This document shows positions 1 to 7,705 of a stretch of 51,294 nt of DNA, one piece after another. The notes below the pieces were generated by a model. That model saw only the letters and a list, made by a program, of their open reading frames with translations. It was not told where the DNA came from and did no database searches. Position 1 is the stretch's first letter. Each line of letters begins with the position of its first letter. The DNA lies in NCBI GenBank assembly GCA_964618975.1, contig CAZUDI010000025.1:1-51294 (forward strand), written 5' to 3'. Source of the stretch: CAZUDI01 sp964618975. GTDB lineage: Bacteria > Desulfobacterota > Desulfomonilia > UBA1062. A program made the translations under genes and the position numbers.

Positions 1-1538
1 ACGTCCAGGTCGGGGAAGACCAGGCAGATGGTATAGGGTTTGCCCTCGCCGAAGATCATGGCGTTGGCCACCACGGGCAGAAGTTTGATCTCCTCTTCGA
101 TGGAAGCCGGGAACACGTATTTGCCGTTTTCCAGCTTGAACTGCTCCTTGATGCGGCCGGTGATGTAGAGGTACCCGTCCTCGTCCAGTCGTCCCCGGTC
201 ACCGGTACGGAACCCCCCGTCGGCGGTCATCACGGCGGCGGTCTCCTCGGGTTTATTGTGGTAACCCTGCATCACGTTCGGCCCGTAGACGACGATCTCG
301 CCGTCGGCGGCACCCTCCTCCACCACAGAGGTATCGATCACCACCTTGACCCTTTCCACCGGCTGGCCCACGCTGCCCAGGCGATAGGCCGCCGAACAGT
401 TCATGGTGACCGCCGGTGAGGTCTCAGTCAGGCCGTAGCAGTCAAAAACCGGGATGCCGATATCAAAGAAAAACTGGGCGATTTCGGGATTCATGGTGGC
501 ACTGGCGGTGAGCGCCCCCTTCAGACGCCCGCCGAAACGCTGCCTGATCTTGGCGAAGACGAGCCTGTCCAGGGCAACATGCTTCAGGTTCAGCAGGTAA
601 TCCACACGGTCCTCACGGGCGAGTTCACGTTTGAGCCGAGCGGTTTCAACGGCCTTTTGAAACAGTTGCAGCGTGATCCCGCCCGTCACTTCCATCCTGG
701 CCCGAATCCCGTCATAGATCTTGTTGAAAACGCGCGGTACAGCGATCAGGAACGAGGGCTTCACCAGGGCCATATCGGCGGCCAGGGTATCCACCCTTTC
801 CATAAAACCGATGGAGCCGCCGAACTGCAGCCAGTTGTAGAGCTCGGCCGTCTGGCCGTAGGAATGGGCCCAGGGCAGGATGGAGAGGCTGCGGGCCTCC
901 GCATCCAGCTCGGGATAGATATGGAAACCGCTCCGGGCGCAGTGGGTGAGATTGCCGTGCGAGAGCAGCACCCCCTTGGGGTCGCCGGTGGTTCCGGAGG
1001 TATAGATGAGCACGGCGATGTCATCGGGTCCCGGCTGGATCGAGGGCACACAGCGTTTACGGCCGCTCTCCTCCATAGCGGCCAGGGTCAGCGGCCCCTC
1101 GCCCTCAATGAGGATGATCTGCTGGAGCGTCTCGATCTCCTGCGGCAGATCCCTGACCTGGTCATAGATCTCGGGTCGGGAGACCAGCAGCACCTTGATG
1201 GAGCTGTCGGCAATGATATACTTCCAGATGCGCACGAGCTCGGCCTCGTACATGGGAATGAAGCGCGCCTGGAGGCCATAGACGGCAAAGGCGGCGATGG
1301 CCCATTCGGGACGGTTATTGGCGATGATCCCCACGGCGTCTCCAGCGCCGACCCCGAGGTCGGCCAGAGCGGCCCTCAGGTTATCCACCCGCGCACCGAC
1401 CTGCTTGTACGTCATCCATTCCAGGGCCTTCCCATCCGGGGACTTGATCCCGAAGAGCCTGTTGTGGGGAAAAAGCTCCACCGCCTCTTCGAAGAGGGCC
1501 ACCAGATTGTCCGGTTTACGGTAGACATAACGATGCAT
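1..1538 (-). CDS. Long-chain acyl-CoA synthetase (AMP-binding), C-terminus cut by window edge
   Basis: This enzyme activates a fatty acid with ATP and CoA to acyl-CoA through an acyl-adenylate. The minus strand reads about 512 codons without a stop to the window edge, so the C-terminal lid domain is incomplete. The P-loop-like motif YTSGTTGDPKG lies near residue 175, followed by the adenylate-binding YGLTET motif, a TGD motif and the hinge GRIKEQFKLENGKY, the pattern of FadD15-type long-chain synthetases. ATG at 1538 is chosen because AGGAGG lies five to ten bases upstream; another in-frame ATG at 1556 has no such site. It could feed beta-oxidation or phospholipid synthesis. Chain-length preference cannot be read from sequence. 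Confidence 0.9.
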   Translation of the reverse strand, partial: MHRYVYRKPDNLVALFEEAVELFPHNRLFGIKSPDGKALEWMTYKQVGARVDNLRAALADLGVGAGDAVGIIANNRPEWAIAAFAVYGLQARFIPMYEAELVRIWKYIIADSSIKVLLVSRPEIYDQVRDLPQEIETLQQIILIEGEGPLTLAAMEESGRKRCVPSIQPGPDDIAVLIYTSGTTGDPKGVLLSHGNLTHCARSGFHIYPELDAEARSLSILPWAHSYGQTAELYNWLQFGGSIGFMERVDTLAADMALVKPSFLIAVPRVFNKIYDGIRARMEVTGGITLQLFQKAVETARLKRELAREDRVDYLLNLKHVALDRLVFAKIRQRFGGRLKGALTASATMNPEIAQFFFDIGIPVFDCYGLTETSPAVTMNCSAAYRLGSVGQPVERVKVVIDTSVVEEGAADGEIVVYGPNVMQGYHNKPEETAAVMTADGGFRTGDRGRLDEDGYLYITGRIKEQFKLENGKYVFPASIEEEIKLLPVVANAMIFGEGKPYTICLVFPDLD

Positions 1539-1651
1539 TACAACCTCCTGTGTCATTGTATCTGCCCCCTATTGCATTCCCCCTGCCCCTGAGTATGCGC
1601 CTGGGAGCTTGTCAAACGCAAGATGCCTCAGTCAGGGTGACAGGCCTCGGA

Positions 1652-2734
1652 TCACGCCCCCGCCACGGCCGGCACCAGCGGACGCCCCTCCTGGCCGTTG
1701 GCCCCCAAGACCTTGAGGAAGCGCCTGCAGACGAGGGCGATTCTCTGTCGGCGTTCTTCCGGGCTGAGACCCTTGAGGTCCACACGTCCGCCGGCGGAGC
1801 GTTCATGGCCGCCCCCGGTCCCCAGCCCGCGCAGGACCCGCACCGTCCCCGTGCCGGCCCACCAGCCCCGGCGCGAGCTGCGCACCGACAGGATCAGCTC
1901 GTCCCGGTACTCGCCCAGGCACAGTGTCCACCGGACACCCTCCATGCGCAGAAGAAAATCGGCCATCTCGGAGGCGATATCGGGGTTGTTCAGTCGGCCC
2001 AGATTCGAAATGATCACGTCCTGATACTGCACCGAATGCCCGATACCTTCGGCGTATTTCAGGTAATAGGACTTGGGCACGCTGGGGTTTTCGATGGCCG
2101 CCAGGGTTCGGGGGGCAATGCGGGGGAAGAGGTAGGTAAAGGCCTCCAGATCGGCCTTGTTGCCCGACCGGAGCAGGGCCTGTGTATCCGTCTTGAGCCC
2201 ATAGAACAGGGCCGTGGCGAGCTTGGCCTCCACCGGGAGCGCGAGTTCCCGGAAGTACTCGGTCAGGATGGTGGAGGAGCTGCCGTAGTGCGGCCTGATA
2301 TCGTGAAAGGGGCATTTGAGGCTGTCCTGGCGCGGTGGATGGTGATCGATGACCACCTGGGGCAGAATTTCACGCGGCAGTGAGTTGTTGCCGGTGCGGG
2401 GCTGGGTGTCCACCAGGCAGACCATCGAGTAGGCATCGAATTCCAGGTCCCTGACGGGAGTCATCTCGATCTTGAGCCGGCGGACCAGTTCCCGGTTCTC
2501 GGCGCGGCCCACCCTCCCGCCGTAAGCGATAACGGCCCTGGTCCTGATCGCCTGGTAAAGGAGGGTCTTGAGGGCCAAGGCCGCGGCGATCGTATCCGGA
2601 TCGGGGTTGTTGTGGCACATGATGAGCACCCGCCGTTTGCGACCCACGACCGCAAGTAGTCTGCGGGCCGGATGCTCCGTCGTCCTGTCCTGCCTCTCCA
2701 TGACCATCGATCCCCTACCCCTGAAGGTAACCAT
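1652..2734 (-). CDS. DHH/DHHA1-family phosphoesterase (NrnA/RecJ-like)
   Basis: Predicted cytoplasmic metal-dependent phosphoesterase of the DHH superfamily, which includes nanoRNases and pAp or cyclic-dinucleotide phosphatases. Visible motifs are HNNPDPDTIAAA (residues 41-52, motif I), LVDTQP (108-112, motif II), VIDHHPP (128-134, the DHH signature), GSSST (151-155) and a C-terminal DHHA1 glycine motif GGGHERSAGG near residue 305. The length of 360 residues is close to the usual 310-340 for NrnA-type proteins, with a short extra N-terminus. ATG at 2734 follows a GGGAGGAG ribosome site. It is transcribed away from the SlyD gene. The exact substrate (nanoRNA, pAp or c-di-AMP product) is undetermined. 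Confidence 0.88.
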   Translation of the reverse strand: MVTFRGRGSMVMERQDRTTEHPARRLLAVVGRKRRVLIMCHNNPDPDTIAAALALKTLLYQAIRTRAVIAYGGRVGRAENRELVRRLKIEMTPVRDLEFDAYSMVCLVDTQPRTGNNSLPREILPQVVIDHHPPRQDSLKCPFHDIRPHYGSSSTILTEYFRELALPVEAKLATALFYGLKTDTQALLRSGNKADLEAFTYLFPRIAPRTLAAIENPSVPKSYYLKYAEGIGHSVQYQDVIISNLGRLNNPDIASEMADFLLRMEGVRWTLCLGEYRDELILSVRSSRRGWWAGTGTVRVLRGLGTGGGHERSAGGRVDLKGLSPEERRQRIALVCRRFLKVLGANGQEGRPLVPAVAGA

Positions 2735-3015
2735 AACAAAGACTCCTCCCGGGTGTCAAAGGGTGGTGCCGCTCCCCCCAACATGCATACATTTTTTCTC
2801 AAGCATTTCTGTGTGATGTCGATCTATCCAGTATGGCCTAAGACGCCGGAGCAATCCAAAGTCCCTCATTGACTTGAGGGCCCAGAGCCAGGCACCCTGC
2901 CCGCGCGGATGCCTGGCTTTGCGTATCCCCATACCTGCCCCACCCGCCCCCGGCACGCAGGGCCGACTTTCCGGCATCCGGCACCCATGAGCCGGTTTTT
3001 TCCTCAATCCCGGGC
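2735..3015. other. Divergent intergenic region
   Basis: Upstream regions of the minus-strand DHH gene and the plus-strand FKBP gene. Besides the stem-loop at 2886-2918 and the promoter-like site starting at 3016, I see no convincing gene or regulatory element. Open frames here lack ribosome sites and have no recognisable protein character. Confidence 0.5.
2886..2918. other. Inverted repeat / stem-loop
   Basis: A perfect 9-bp inverted repeat, AGCCAGGCA and TGCCTGGCT, separated by 15 bases, lies between two divergent genes. It has only two T residues after it, so it is a poor intrinsic terminator. It could be a regulatory palindrome or a remnant. Confidence 0.4.
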
Positions 3016-3044
3016 TTGCACCCTCCGCCGCCCTGGTGTATATC
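3016..3044 (+). promoter_or_regulatory. Candidate sigma-70 promoter of the FKBP-DUF364 pair
   Basis: TTGCAC, a 17-base spacer ending in TG, then TATATC. It sits 58 bases upstream of the FKBP start codon on the same strand. Pattern match only. Confidence 0.45.
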
Positions 3045-3101
3045 ATAGGCGATCGTTTCCCCGCCACAGAAGCCATCCCTGCGTACAAAGGAGACCAATA
3101 C

Positions 3102-3563
3102 ATGCAGACCGCTCAAAACGGTGACGTCGTAATTGTTAACTATGTGGGAACATTGGATGATGGGACGGTTTTCGATCAGACCGATGCGAGCAACCCGGTA
3201 AGTTTCGTCCTGGGTTCGGATACGATCCTGCCCTACATCAATCAGGCCTTCATCGGCATGCGGGTGGGGGAGGAGAAACGGATCGACATCCCGCCTGAAG
3301 ACGCCTTCGGGTGGCCAGATGACAAGAATATCCGCAAGCTCTCCCGACTATACCTGAAGGAGGAGGAGCACCCCGTGGTCGGGGAGGTGGTCAGGCTCAA
3401 GATGGAAAAAGGCATCGGAGAGGAGTACGGCACAATCATCAGCTTTGATACCACCCATATCGTCGTGGACCTCAATCACCCCCTGGCCGGGCAGACCCTC
3501 CACTACACGCTCAAGGTCATCCAGTTGCTCAAACGCTCATCGGACACGGAGGAGAAGGCATGA
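3102..3563 (+). CDS. SlyD-like FKBP-type peptidyl-prolyl cis-trans isomerase
   Basis: Cytoplasmic prolyl isomerase and folding chaperone of the SlyD type. Residues 4-60 hold the FKBP half-domain (VIVNYVGTLDDGTVFD, then a FVLG segment and an IGMRVGEEK turn). The PEDAFG motif precedes an insert-in-flap chaperone segment (about residues 70-125), and the fold closes with DLNHPLAGQTL, the SlyD signature. At 153 residues it lacks the His/Cys-rich C-terminal nickel tail of E. coli SlyD. The start is ATG 3102, placed by AAAGGAG at 3087-3093; a frame extending upstream has no ribosome site. Its stop overlaps the next gene's ATG, so the two are translationally coupled. Confidence 0.92.
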   Translation: MQTAQNGDVVIVNYVGTLDDGTVFDQTDASNPVSFVLGSDTILPYINQAFIGMRVGEEKRIDIPPEDAFGWPDDKNIRKLSRLYLKEEEHPVVGEVVRLKMEKGIGEEYGTIISFDTTHIVVDLNHPLAGQTLHYTLKVIQLLKRSSDTEEKA

Positions 3564-4372
3564 GGCTGCGCCGGGAGCTCCTCCAGACGGTAACCTCCGC
3601 ATATGTCGCAAGGTCGCCCGGCCGGGTGCGGCAGGTGGTCAAACCCCCCCGCTGTGAGACCGGCGGCAGTTCCTTCACCACCGTGGCGCTCACCGACGGC
3701 GGGGTGGGCGTAAGCTACAACCTCTTTCATCGCAATCCTCAACGCCTGCAGGCCTTTCATGCCTGGGACACCGCCTGCCTGATCGGCAGGGACGCCCTGG
3801 AGATATCCCAGCTGGTACTCTCCGAAGACCTCTTCGAGCGCACCGTGGGGCTGGCCGTCCTGAATGCACTCAGCCAGGAACTGTTCCGCGAGGATCCGGC
3901 GGCCTACGGCATCGACTTCAACTCCTCCCTGGAGGATCTGATCGCACCTGCCCCGGATGACACCGTGGGCATGGTGGGTTATTTCACCCCCACCATCAAG
4001 GAACTCCTCGGCCGTGTGGGCGACCTCGTCGTGCTGGAAAGGGACCCGGGCCTGCTGGCAGGCACACATCCCTTCACGGTGACGGATGACCCGGCCCAAT
4101 TGGAGCGCTGCTCGAAGGTGCTCATGAGTGCCACCACGGTCATCAACGACAGCCTGCCCGAACTCATGCCCCACACACAGGCGGCCCGACTGAGGGTGGT
4201 CATGGGGCCCAGCGCGGGATTCGTTCCCGGACCACTCTTCGCGCTCGGCATCGACATCGTGGGCGGGATCTTCATCACCGATCCCGAGCTCTTCGTGACG
4301 CGTTTTGCCAAGGGTATCAAGTGGGGGGATGCCGCCCACAAGATCTGGCACCTCAGGGGCACGCGGGACTGA
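3560..4372 (+). CDS. DUF4213/DUF364 putative heavy-metal chelation protein
   Basis: Matches the family with an N-terminal enolase-N-like DUF4213 domain and a C-terminal Rossmann-like DUF364 domain described as a putative heavy-metal chelation domain. Supporting stretches are an N-terminal region with GVSYNLFHR, the linker DDTVGMVGYFTP (about residues 133-145), LVVLERDP, the ATTVINDSLPEL segment, and a C-terminal GIDIVGGIFITDPE. Length (270) is normal. ATG overlaps the FKBP stop as ATGA, implying coupled translation. Pairing with a SlyD-like protein suggests a metal-handling role, but that is inference; no enzymatic activity is established for this family that I know of. Confidence 0.8.
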   Translation: MRLRRELLQTVTSAYVARSPGRVRQVVKPPRCETGGSSFTTVALTDGGVGVSYNLFHRNPQRLQAFHAWDTACLIGRDALEISQLVLSEDLFERTVGLAVLNALSQELFREDPAAYGIDFNSSLEDLIAPAPDDTVGMVGYFTPTIKELLGRVGDLVVLERDPGLLAGTHPFTVTDDPAQLERCSKVLMSATTVINDSLPELMPHTQAARLRVVMGPSAGFVPGPLFALGIDIVGGIFITDPELFVTRFAKGIKWGDAAHKIWHLRGTRD

Positions 4373-4401
4373 CGCCCGCCCGTGCAAGGACACCCGGCCG
4401 A

Positions 4402-5346
4402 TTATTCCGTCCAGACGCTCACTGCGCGCAGGGCCGGGTCCGAGATCCGCGCCTGAATCTCAGGCCCATGCCCGCACAGAAAGGTGCCTGCGGCATCGCT
4501 CAGGCCCTCCTCCCGCAGCGCCTCCACAAGGATCCGGCAGAGGCGTTCCATGAGATCCTGCCGGGCCTCATGGGCGTGCGCATCCCGCCCGGCAGGCCGG
4601 GCCACGAGTTCATCCAGCAGGGCATGGATGCGGGCGCCCATGAGGGGCAGGTCCGCCAGGACCCGGTGCATCCACTTGTAGAAGGGACGGTAGCGCCGGT
4701 TGAGATGGAAGACCAGGGCGATGACATCGGCGATGAAGCGCGTCTCGGCGTAACGGGCCGCCACATACTCACCCCGCCGGACACAGCGGCCGTAGTTGTA
4801 CTGGCCGGACTGGCCGGCCGACATGCAGCGCGCCGCAATCTTCTTCAGGCGGACGTCTTCCGGATAATAGGCCAGGAGCGTCTTGCGACGGCGGCTGAAG
4901 TCCCCGAGGGGGTCGACGAAGACCTTCCCGTTGGTGCAGGCGGCCAGCTCCGTCTCCGGGATGACGCGCCATTCCTGAAGGGTCGCCGGGACCCGCTCGA
5001 GCCCGGTGAACTGCGCATAGAACCCCTCGATCGACATGACTCCGGTGCGCCCCAGGGCCCCGGGGCTCGCCCGTCGCGGGCCCAGGCCCGCATAAACTGC
5101 CGGCAGGCGCTCGTAGGCCTCCTGCAGTCTGCGACCGATAGCGGCATGGTCCTGAGCCCTCAGCCACTGGCAGAAGCCCGGGCCCCAGTCGTGATTCCGG
5201 GAGAGCTCGTCGTCGAAGCCGAAGCACTCCGATCCGTAGCCCACCAGCCCGGCGGCGATGCGTCCGGCACAGGACCCGAAATCCCGCGCCAGCAGGGGGG
5301 CCCCGACCTCCCGGAAATAGCCTTCGGCCAGTTCGAGCCCCTGCAT
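4402..5346 (-). CDS. DUF4037 domain protein
   Basis: Resembles proteins annotated DUF4037, a family with a nucleotidyltransferase-like N-terminus. The segment with GYGSECFGFDDELSRNHDWGPGF (about residues 36-58) looks like the G-S...D-x-D region of the nucleotidyltransferase fold. The rest is helical and rich in Arg and Tyr, with a KWMHRVL segment. The start lies three bases after the DUF4125 stop, and the ribosome site CAGGAGCG lies within the end of that gene, so the two are coupled. DUF4125 and DUF4037 are commonly neighbours or fused, which supports a shared function. The substrate is unknown. Confidence 0.75.
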   Translation of the reverse strand: MQGLELAEGYFREVGAPLLARDFGSCAGRIAAGLVGYGSECFGFDDELSRNHDWGPGFCQWLRAQDHAAIGRRLQEAYERLPAVYAGLGPRRASPGALGRTGVMSIEGFYAQFTGLERVPATLQEWRVIPETELAACTNGKVFVDPLGDFSRRRKTLLAYYPEDVRLKKIAARCMSAGQSGQYNYGRCVRRGEYVAARYAETRFIADVIALVFHLNRRYRPFYKWMHRVLADLPLMGARIHALLDELVARPAGRDAHAHEARQDLMERLCRILVEALREEGLSDAAGTFLCGHGPEIQARISDPALRAVSVWTE

Positions 5347-5349
5347 CGC

Positions 5350-5919
5350 TCAGCGCTCCTGGGCCCCGGCCGTTAAGGCCTGCACCTCGGCCAGCGATGC
5401 ATAGCCGAGCTTGAGAAAAAGCCAGGTATAGCCTTCCTCGGCGAGATTGGTGCCGGCCGCATGGGCGGCGCAGACATCCCGGTGATAGAGGGCCAGGGTG
5501 GTATCGGAGAGGGTTTCGAGTTCGCAGGCCAGATAGTTCCGGAAGGCCACCCCCCCGCCGCCCGTGATCACGTCGGGAAAACGTTGTGCAAGCTCCTGCA
5601 TCCACTGCGCCTCTATGGCCACGATCTCCCCGATCAGGGCCGCGACAGGGGGCGCATGCCGGAGCGGAGGGATGAGGTTCTCCATGCGGGCATACTTTTC
5701 GGTCATGAGGTTGCGACCGGCCCGGCGGGCCGCCTCGAGATCATCCCGGTAGGAGGCGAGCGTCTCGCCCGAAAGCACCCTGTGCCCCATCTCGCGCATC
5801 AGTCGGAAGGCTGCCGGCTCCTCCTGGCACCAGGCCTTCTCGCGGGCCCTTACCTGCTGGAACATGGCCAGTTCGAGCGCGATAATGCGCTGAATGAGGG
5901 GCTCCTTGTCGTGGTCCAT
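5350..5919 (-). CDS. DUF4125 family protein
   Basis: A small soluble protein matching DUF4125: an N-terminal ELAMFQQVRARE helix, CQEEPAAFRLMR, an ETLASYRDDLEAARRAGRNLMTEKYARM stretch with the diagnostic GRNLMTEKYA motif, and a C-terminal helical region. ATG 5919 is chosen because GGGAGG sits six bases upstream; the in-frame GTG three bases earlier is less likely. It is followed immediately by the DUF4037 gene. No catalytic residues can be assigned. The function of the pair is not known to me. Confidence 0.75.
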   Translation of the reverse strand: MDHDKEPLIQRIIALELAMFQQVRAREKAWCQEEPAAFRLMREMGHRVLSGETLASYRDDLEAARRAGRNLMTEKYARMENLIPPLRHAPPVAALIGEIVAIEAQWMQELAQRFPDVITGGGGVAFRNYLACELETLSDTTLALYHRDVCAAHAAGTNLAEEGYTWLFLKLGYASLAEVQALTAGAQER

Positions 5920-5964
5920 CACGTTCCTCCCTCGCGGCTTGTCTTCATCGCTTACCCGGCAGTC

Positions 5965-6047
5965 TTAATCGTCTGAGGGTCACATTCCCAGCTGCTTGCA
6001 GCAAAAGGCAGGGGCCTTAGGCTTGCCCTGGGGTTCATACCCCTGAT
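5965..6047 (-). repeat. Dispersed intergenic repeat, copy A
   Basis: Read on the minus strand it has the family layout: a head with the small hairpin GGGGTATGAACCCC, AGGGCAAGC, a variable middle, GCTGCAAGCAGC (second hairpin), and a tail GACCCTCAGACGATTAA. Its 27-base head is identical to copy B next to it. Confidence 0.75.
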
Positions 6048-6125
6048 TGGCTATGGGTCACATACCCTTACCTATTGCGGCGTCAGGGAAAGGCAACAGC
6101 TTGCCCTGGGGTTCATACCCCTGAT
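6048..6125 (-). repeat. Dispersed intergenic repeat, copy B
   Basis: Tandem with copy A and sharing an identical 27-base head (6099-6125 versus 6021-6047). The middle differs, with CCCTGACGCCGCA in place of the GCTGCAAGCAGC hairpin. It begins 12 bases past the stop of the VWA gene, in that gene's orientation. Confidence 0.75.
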
Positions 6126-6136
6126 CCTCGCGCCCC

Positions 6137-7045
6137 TCACATGATCAGGTCCATCACCTCCTCGAGCTGCCTTAAGTTGCGGCACTCGAAGACCTGGTCG
6201 CACAAAGGCTCATAGCGCGACATGATGCTGTCGTGGGTGTTCCACTCCTCTTGCGGCTGGGGATTGATCCAGATGATGCGCCGCACGTGCTCCCTGATCT
6301 GAGCGAAGGCGCGGCCGTACTCGGGGTAGCGATTGTTACGGGCGTCGCCAAGCACGATCAGGGTTGTGCGCGGCGGGACAGTGGGCAGATAGTTACGCAC
6401 GAAGAGATCGAAGACCCGTCCGTAGTCCGAGGTGATGCCGTGGGAATAGAGACCCCGGCCCAGGGCGTTGCAGATGGCCTGATCGACATCGCTCTCTTTG
6501 AAGTGCGCGGTCACCTCGTCGATCAGGTCGACGAAGAGGAACGAGCGCACGAAATTGAAGCGGTTCTGAATGGTGTAGACCAGTTGCAGCATGAAGGTGC
6601 TGAAGGCCGAAACCGATTCGGACACGTCGCACAGGAGTACGATCTCGGGCCGCGCCACGATGCGCCGCCTGCGGCACAGGTTGAGCGGCACGCCGCCGGT
6701 GGAGGCCATGGCCTTCTGCATGGTACGCCGCAGATCGATATCTCCTTGTTTGGCCCGTCTGTAGCCAAGCGCCAGTCGGCTGTTGATCCGGCGGGCCAGC
6801 TTCTGGACGAGGCGCTGCATCTCCTCGATCGCCCGCGGGTCGCTCCCCTCGGGGTCGAGGTGATAGAAATCGATCTCTCTTGCCTCCAGGCCCTCAAGGT
6901 AATCCCCGGTCGGAGTTAGGTCCTGATCCTCCTCGAACAGCTCGGTGATGAGCCGGATGATCTGGTCCTCCACGTACTGGAAGCGTTTCAGCCATTCCGG
7001 AAACAGGGAAAAGGTGTTCTGCGGCTGGTTGTCTTCCGTGCCCAT
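6137..7045 (-). CDS. VWA-domain protein, C-terminal part of a CoxE-like protein
   Basis: A von Willebrand factor A-type protein that normally works with a MoxR/CoxD AAA+ ATPase in maturation or metal insertion. The MIDAS motif DVSES is at residues 140-144 (D140, S142, S144), after a basic CRRRRIVARPEIVLL strand. A later LGDARNN segment and IIWINPQPQEEW are typical of CoxE. At 302 residues it lacks the usual N-terminal CoxE domain, which is encoded by the preceding gene 35 bases upstream. The start follows GGGGAGAG. A MoxR gene heads the same strand. No carbon monoxide dehydrogenase genes are present in the window, so the client is unknown. Confidence 0.85.
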   Translation of the reverse strand: MGTEDNQPQNTFSLFPEWLKRFQYVEDQIIRLITELFEEDQDLTPTGDYLEGLEAREIDFYHLDPEGSDPRAIEEMQRLVQKLARRINSRLALGYRRAKQGDIDLRRTMQKAMASTGGVPLNLCRRRRIVARPEIVLLCDVSESVSAFSTFMLQLVYTIQNRFNFVRSFLFVDLIDEVTAHFKESDVDQAICNALGRGLYSHGITSDYGRVFDLFVRNYLPTVPPRTTLIVLGDARNNRYPEYGRAFAQIREHVRRIIWINPQPQEEWNTHDSIMSRYEPLCDQVFECRNLRQLEEVMDLIM

Positions 7046-7080
7046 GTTCGTCTCTCCCCACCCTTTTTATGGCCGCCCGG

Positions 7081-7656
7081 TCAGAAACTCGCGCTGAACA
7101 CACGTTTTCCGAAAACCAGATCCATGGCCTTCTGCCAGCCGAGGGCGGCCTTGGCCTTCTGGAGGAGCCCCGGGACATCCCGGACATCGTCCCTGGAAAG
7201 CGGCCCCAGTTCCTCCACGCCCTTGTGGGCGAGCTGCTGCAGCAGCACGAAGTCGCCCTCCCTGACCGCCTGGGCCAGCAGGACATGCGGCAGCCCCTTG
7301 AGCTGCGCATTGAGGTTCTGCTGCGTGATCACCCCCTGAGGTCCGGCGTTTTCCACCCTGGCCGTCTCTTCCTGCGGTCTCTCGTCTTCCTCCGCCTCGT
7401 TCAAGGGTCCCCCGGTGCCTTCCTCAGGCCTGGCCGCGGCCCGCGCCTTGAAGTACAACAGGAAGAGAGCGGCGAACACCTCCAGGTCGGATTTTTCCTT
7501 GATGAGGGTACAGGCCAGGGCGCACCGGAAGGCCTGGCGCTCCAGCCCCACGAGGGCGACGGCCTCCAGGGCATCGCGAATCTGGGAATGGCTGACTCTG
7601 ATACCATAGCGCCTGAGCAGCGTGGCGAAGCCCGTGATCCTTTCCTCCAAGCTCAT
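7081..7656 (-). CDS. CoxE N-terminal-like protein (split VWA partner)
   Basis: A 191-residue protein whose first 75 residues resemble the N-terminus of CoxE/VWA proteins: a helix LLRRYGIRVSHSQIRDALEA followed by FRCALACTLIKEKSDLEVFAALF. An acidic, Pro/Glu-rich linker follows (about 75-110), then a helical C-terminus. In typical CoxE proteins this region is fused to the VWA domain; here a stop codon and a fresh ATG with its own ribosome site separate them. The start at 7656 is preceded by AAAGGGG. It probably forms a complex with the following VWA protein and the MoxR ATPase. Confidence 0.65.
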   Translation of the reverse strand: MSLEERITGFATLLRRYGIRVSHSQIRDALEAVALVGLERQAFRCALACTLIKEKSDLEVFAALFLLYFKARAAARPEEGTGGPLNEAEEDERPQEETARVENAGPQGVITQQNLNAQLKGLPHVLLAQAVREGDFVLLQQLAHKGVEELGPLSRDDVRDVPGLLQKAKAALGWQKAMDLVFGKRVFSASF

Positions 7657-7705
7657 CGACGTCCCCTTTCACCCCCGGCCGTCCGTCGGTACCTTCCTGC
7701 CCCTT

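Noticed and set aside
5965..6125. CRISPR array, because of two near repeats
   Set aside because: Only two units, a repeat that recurs singly across the window, no uniform spacers, no cas genes.
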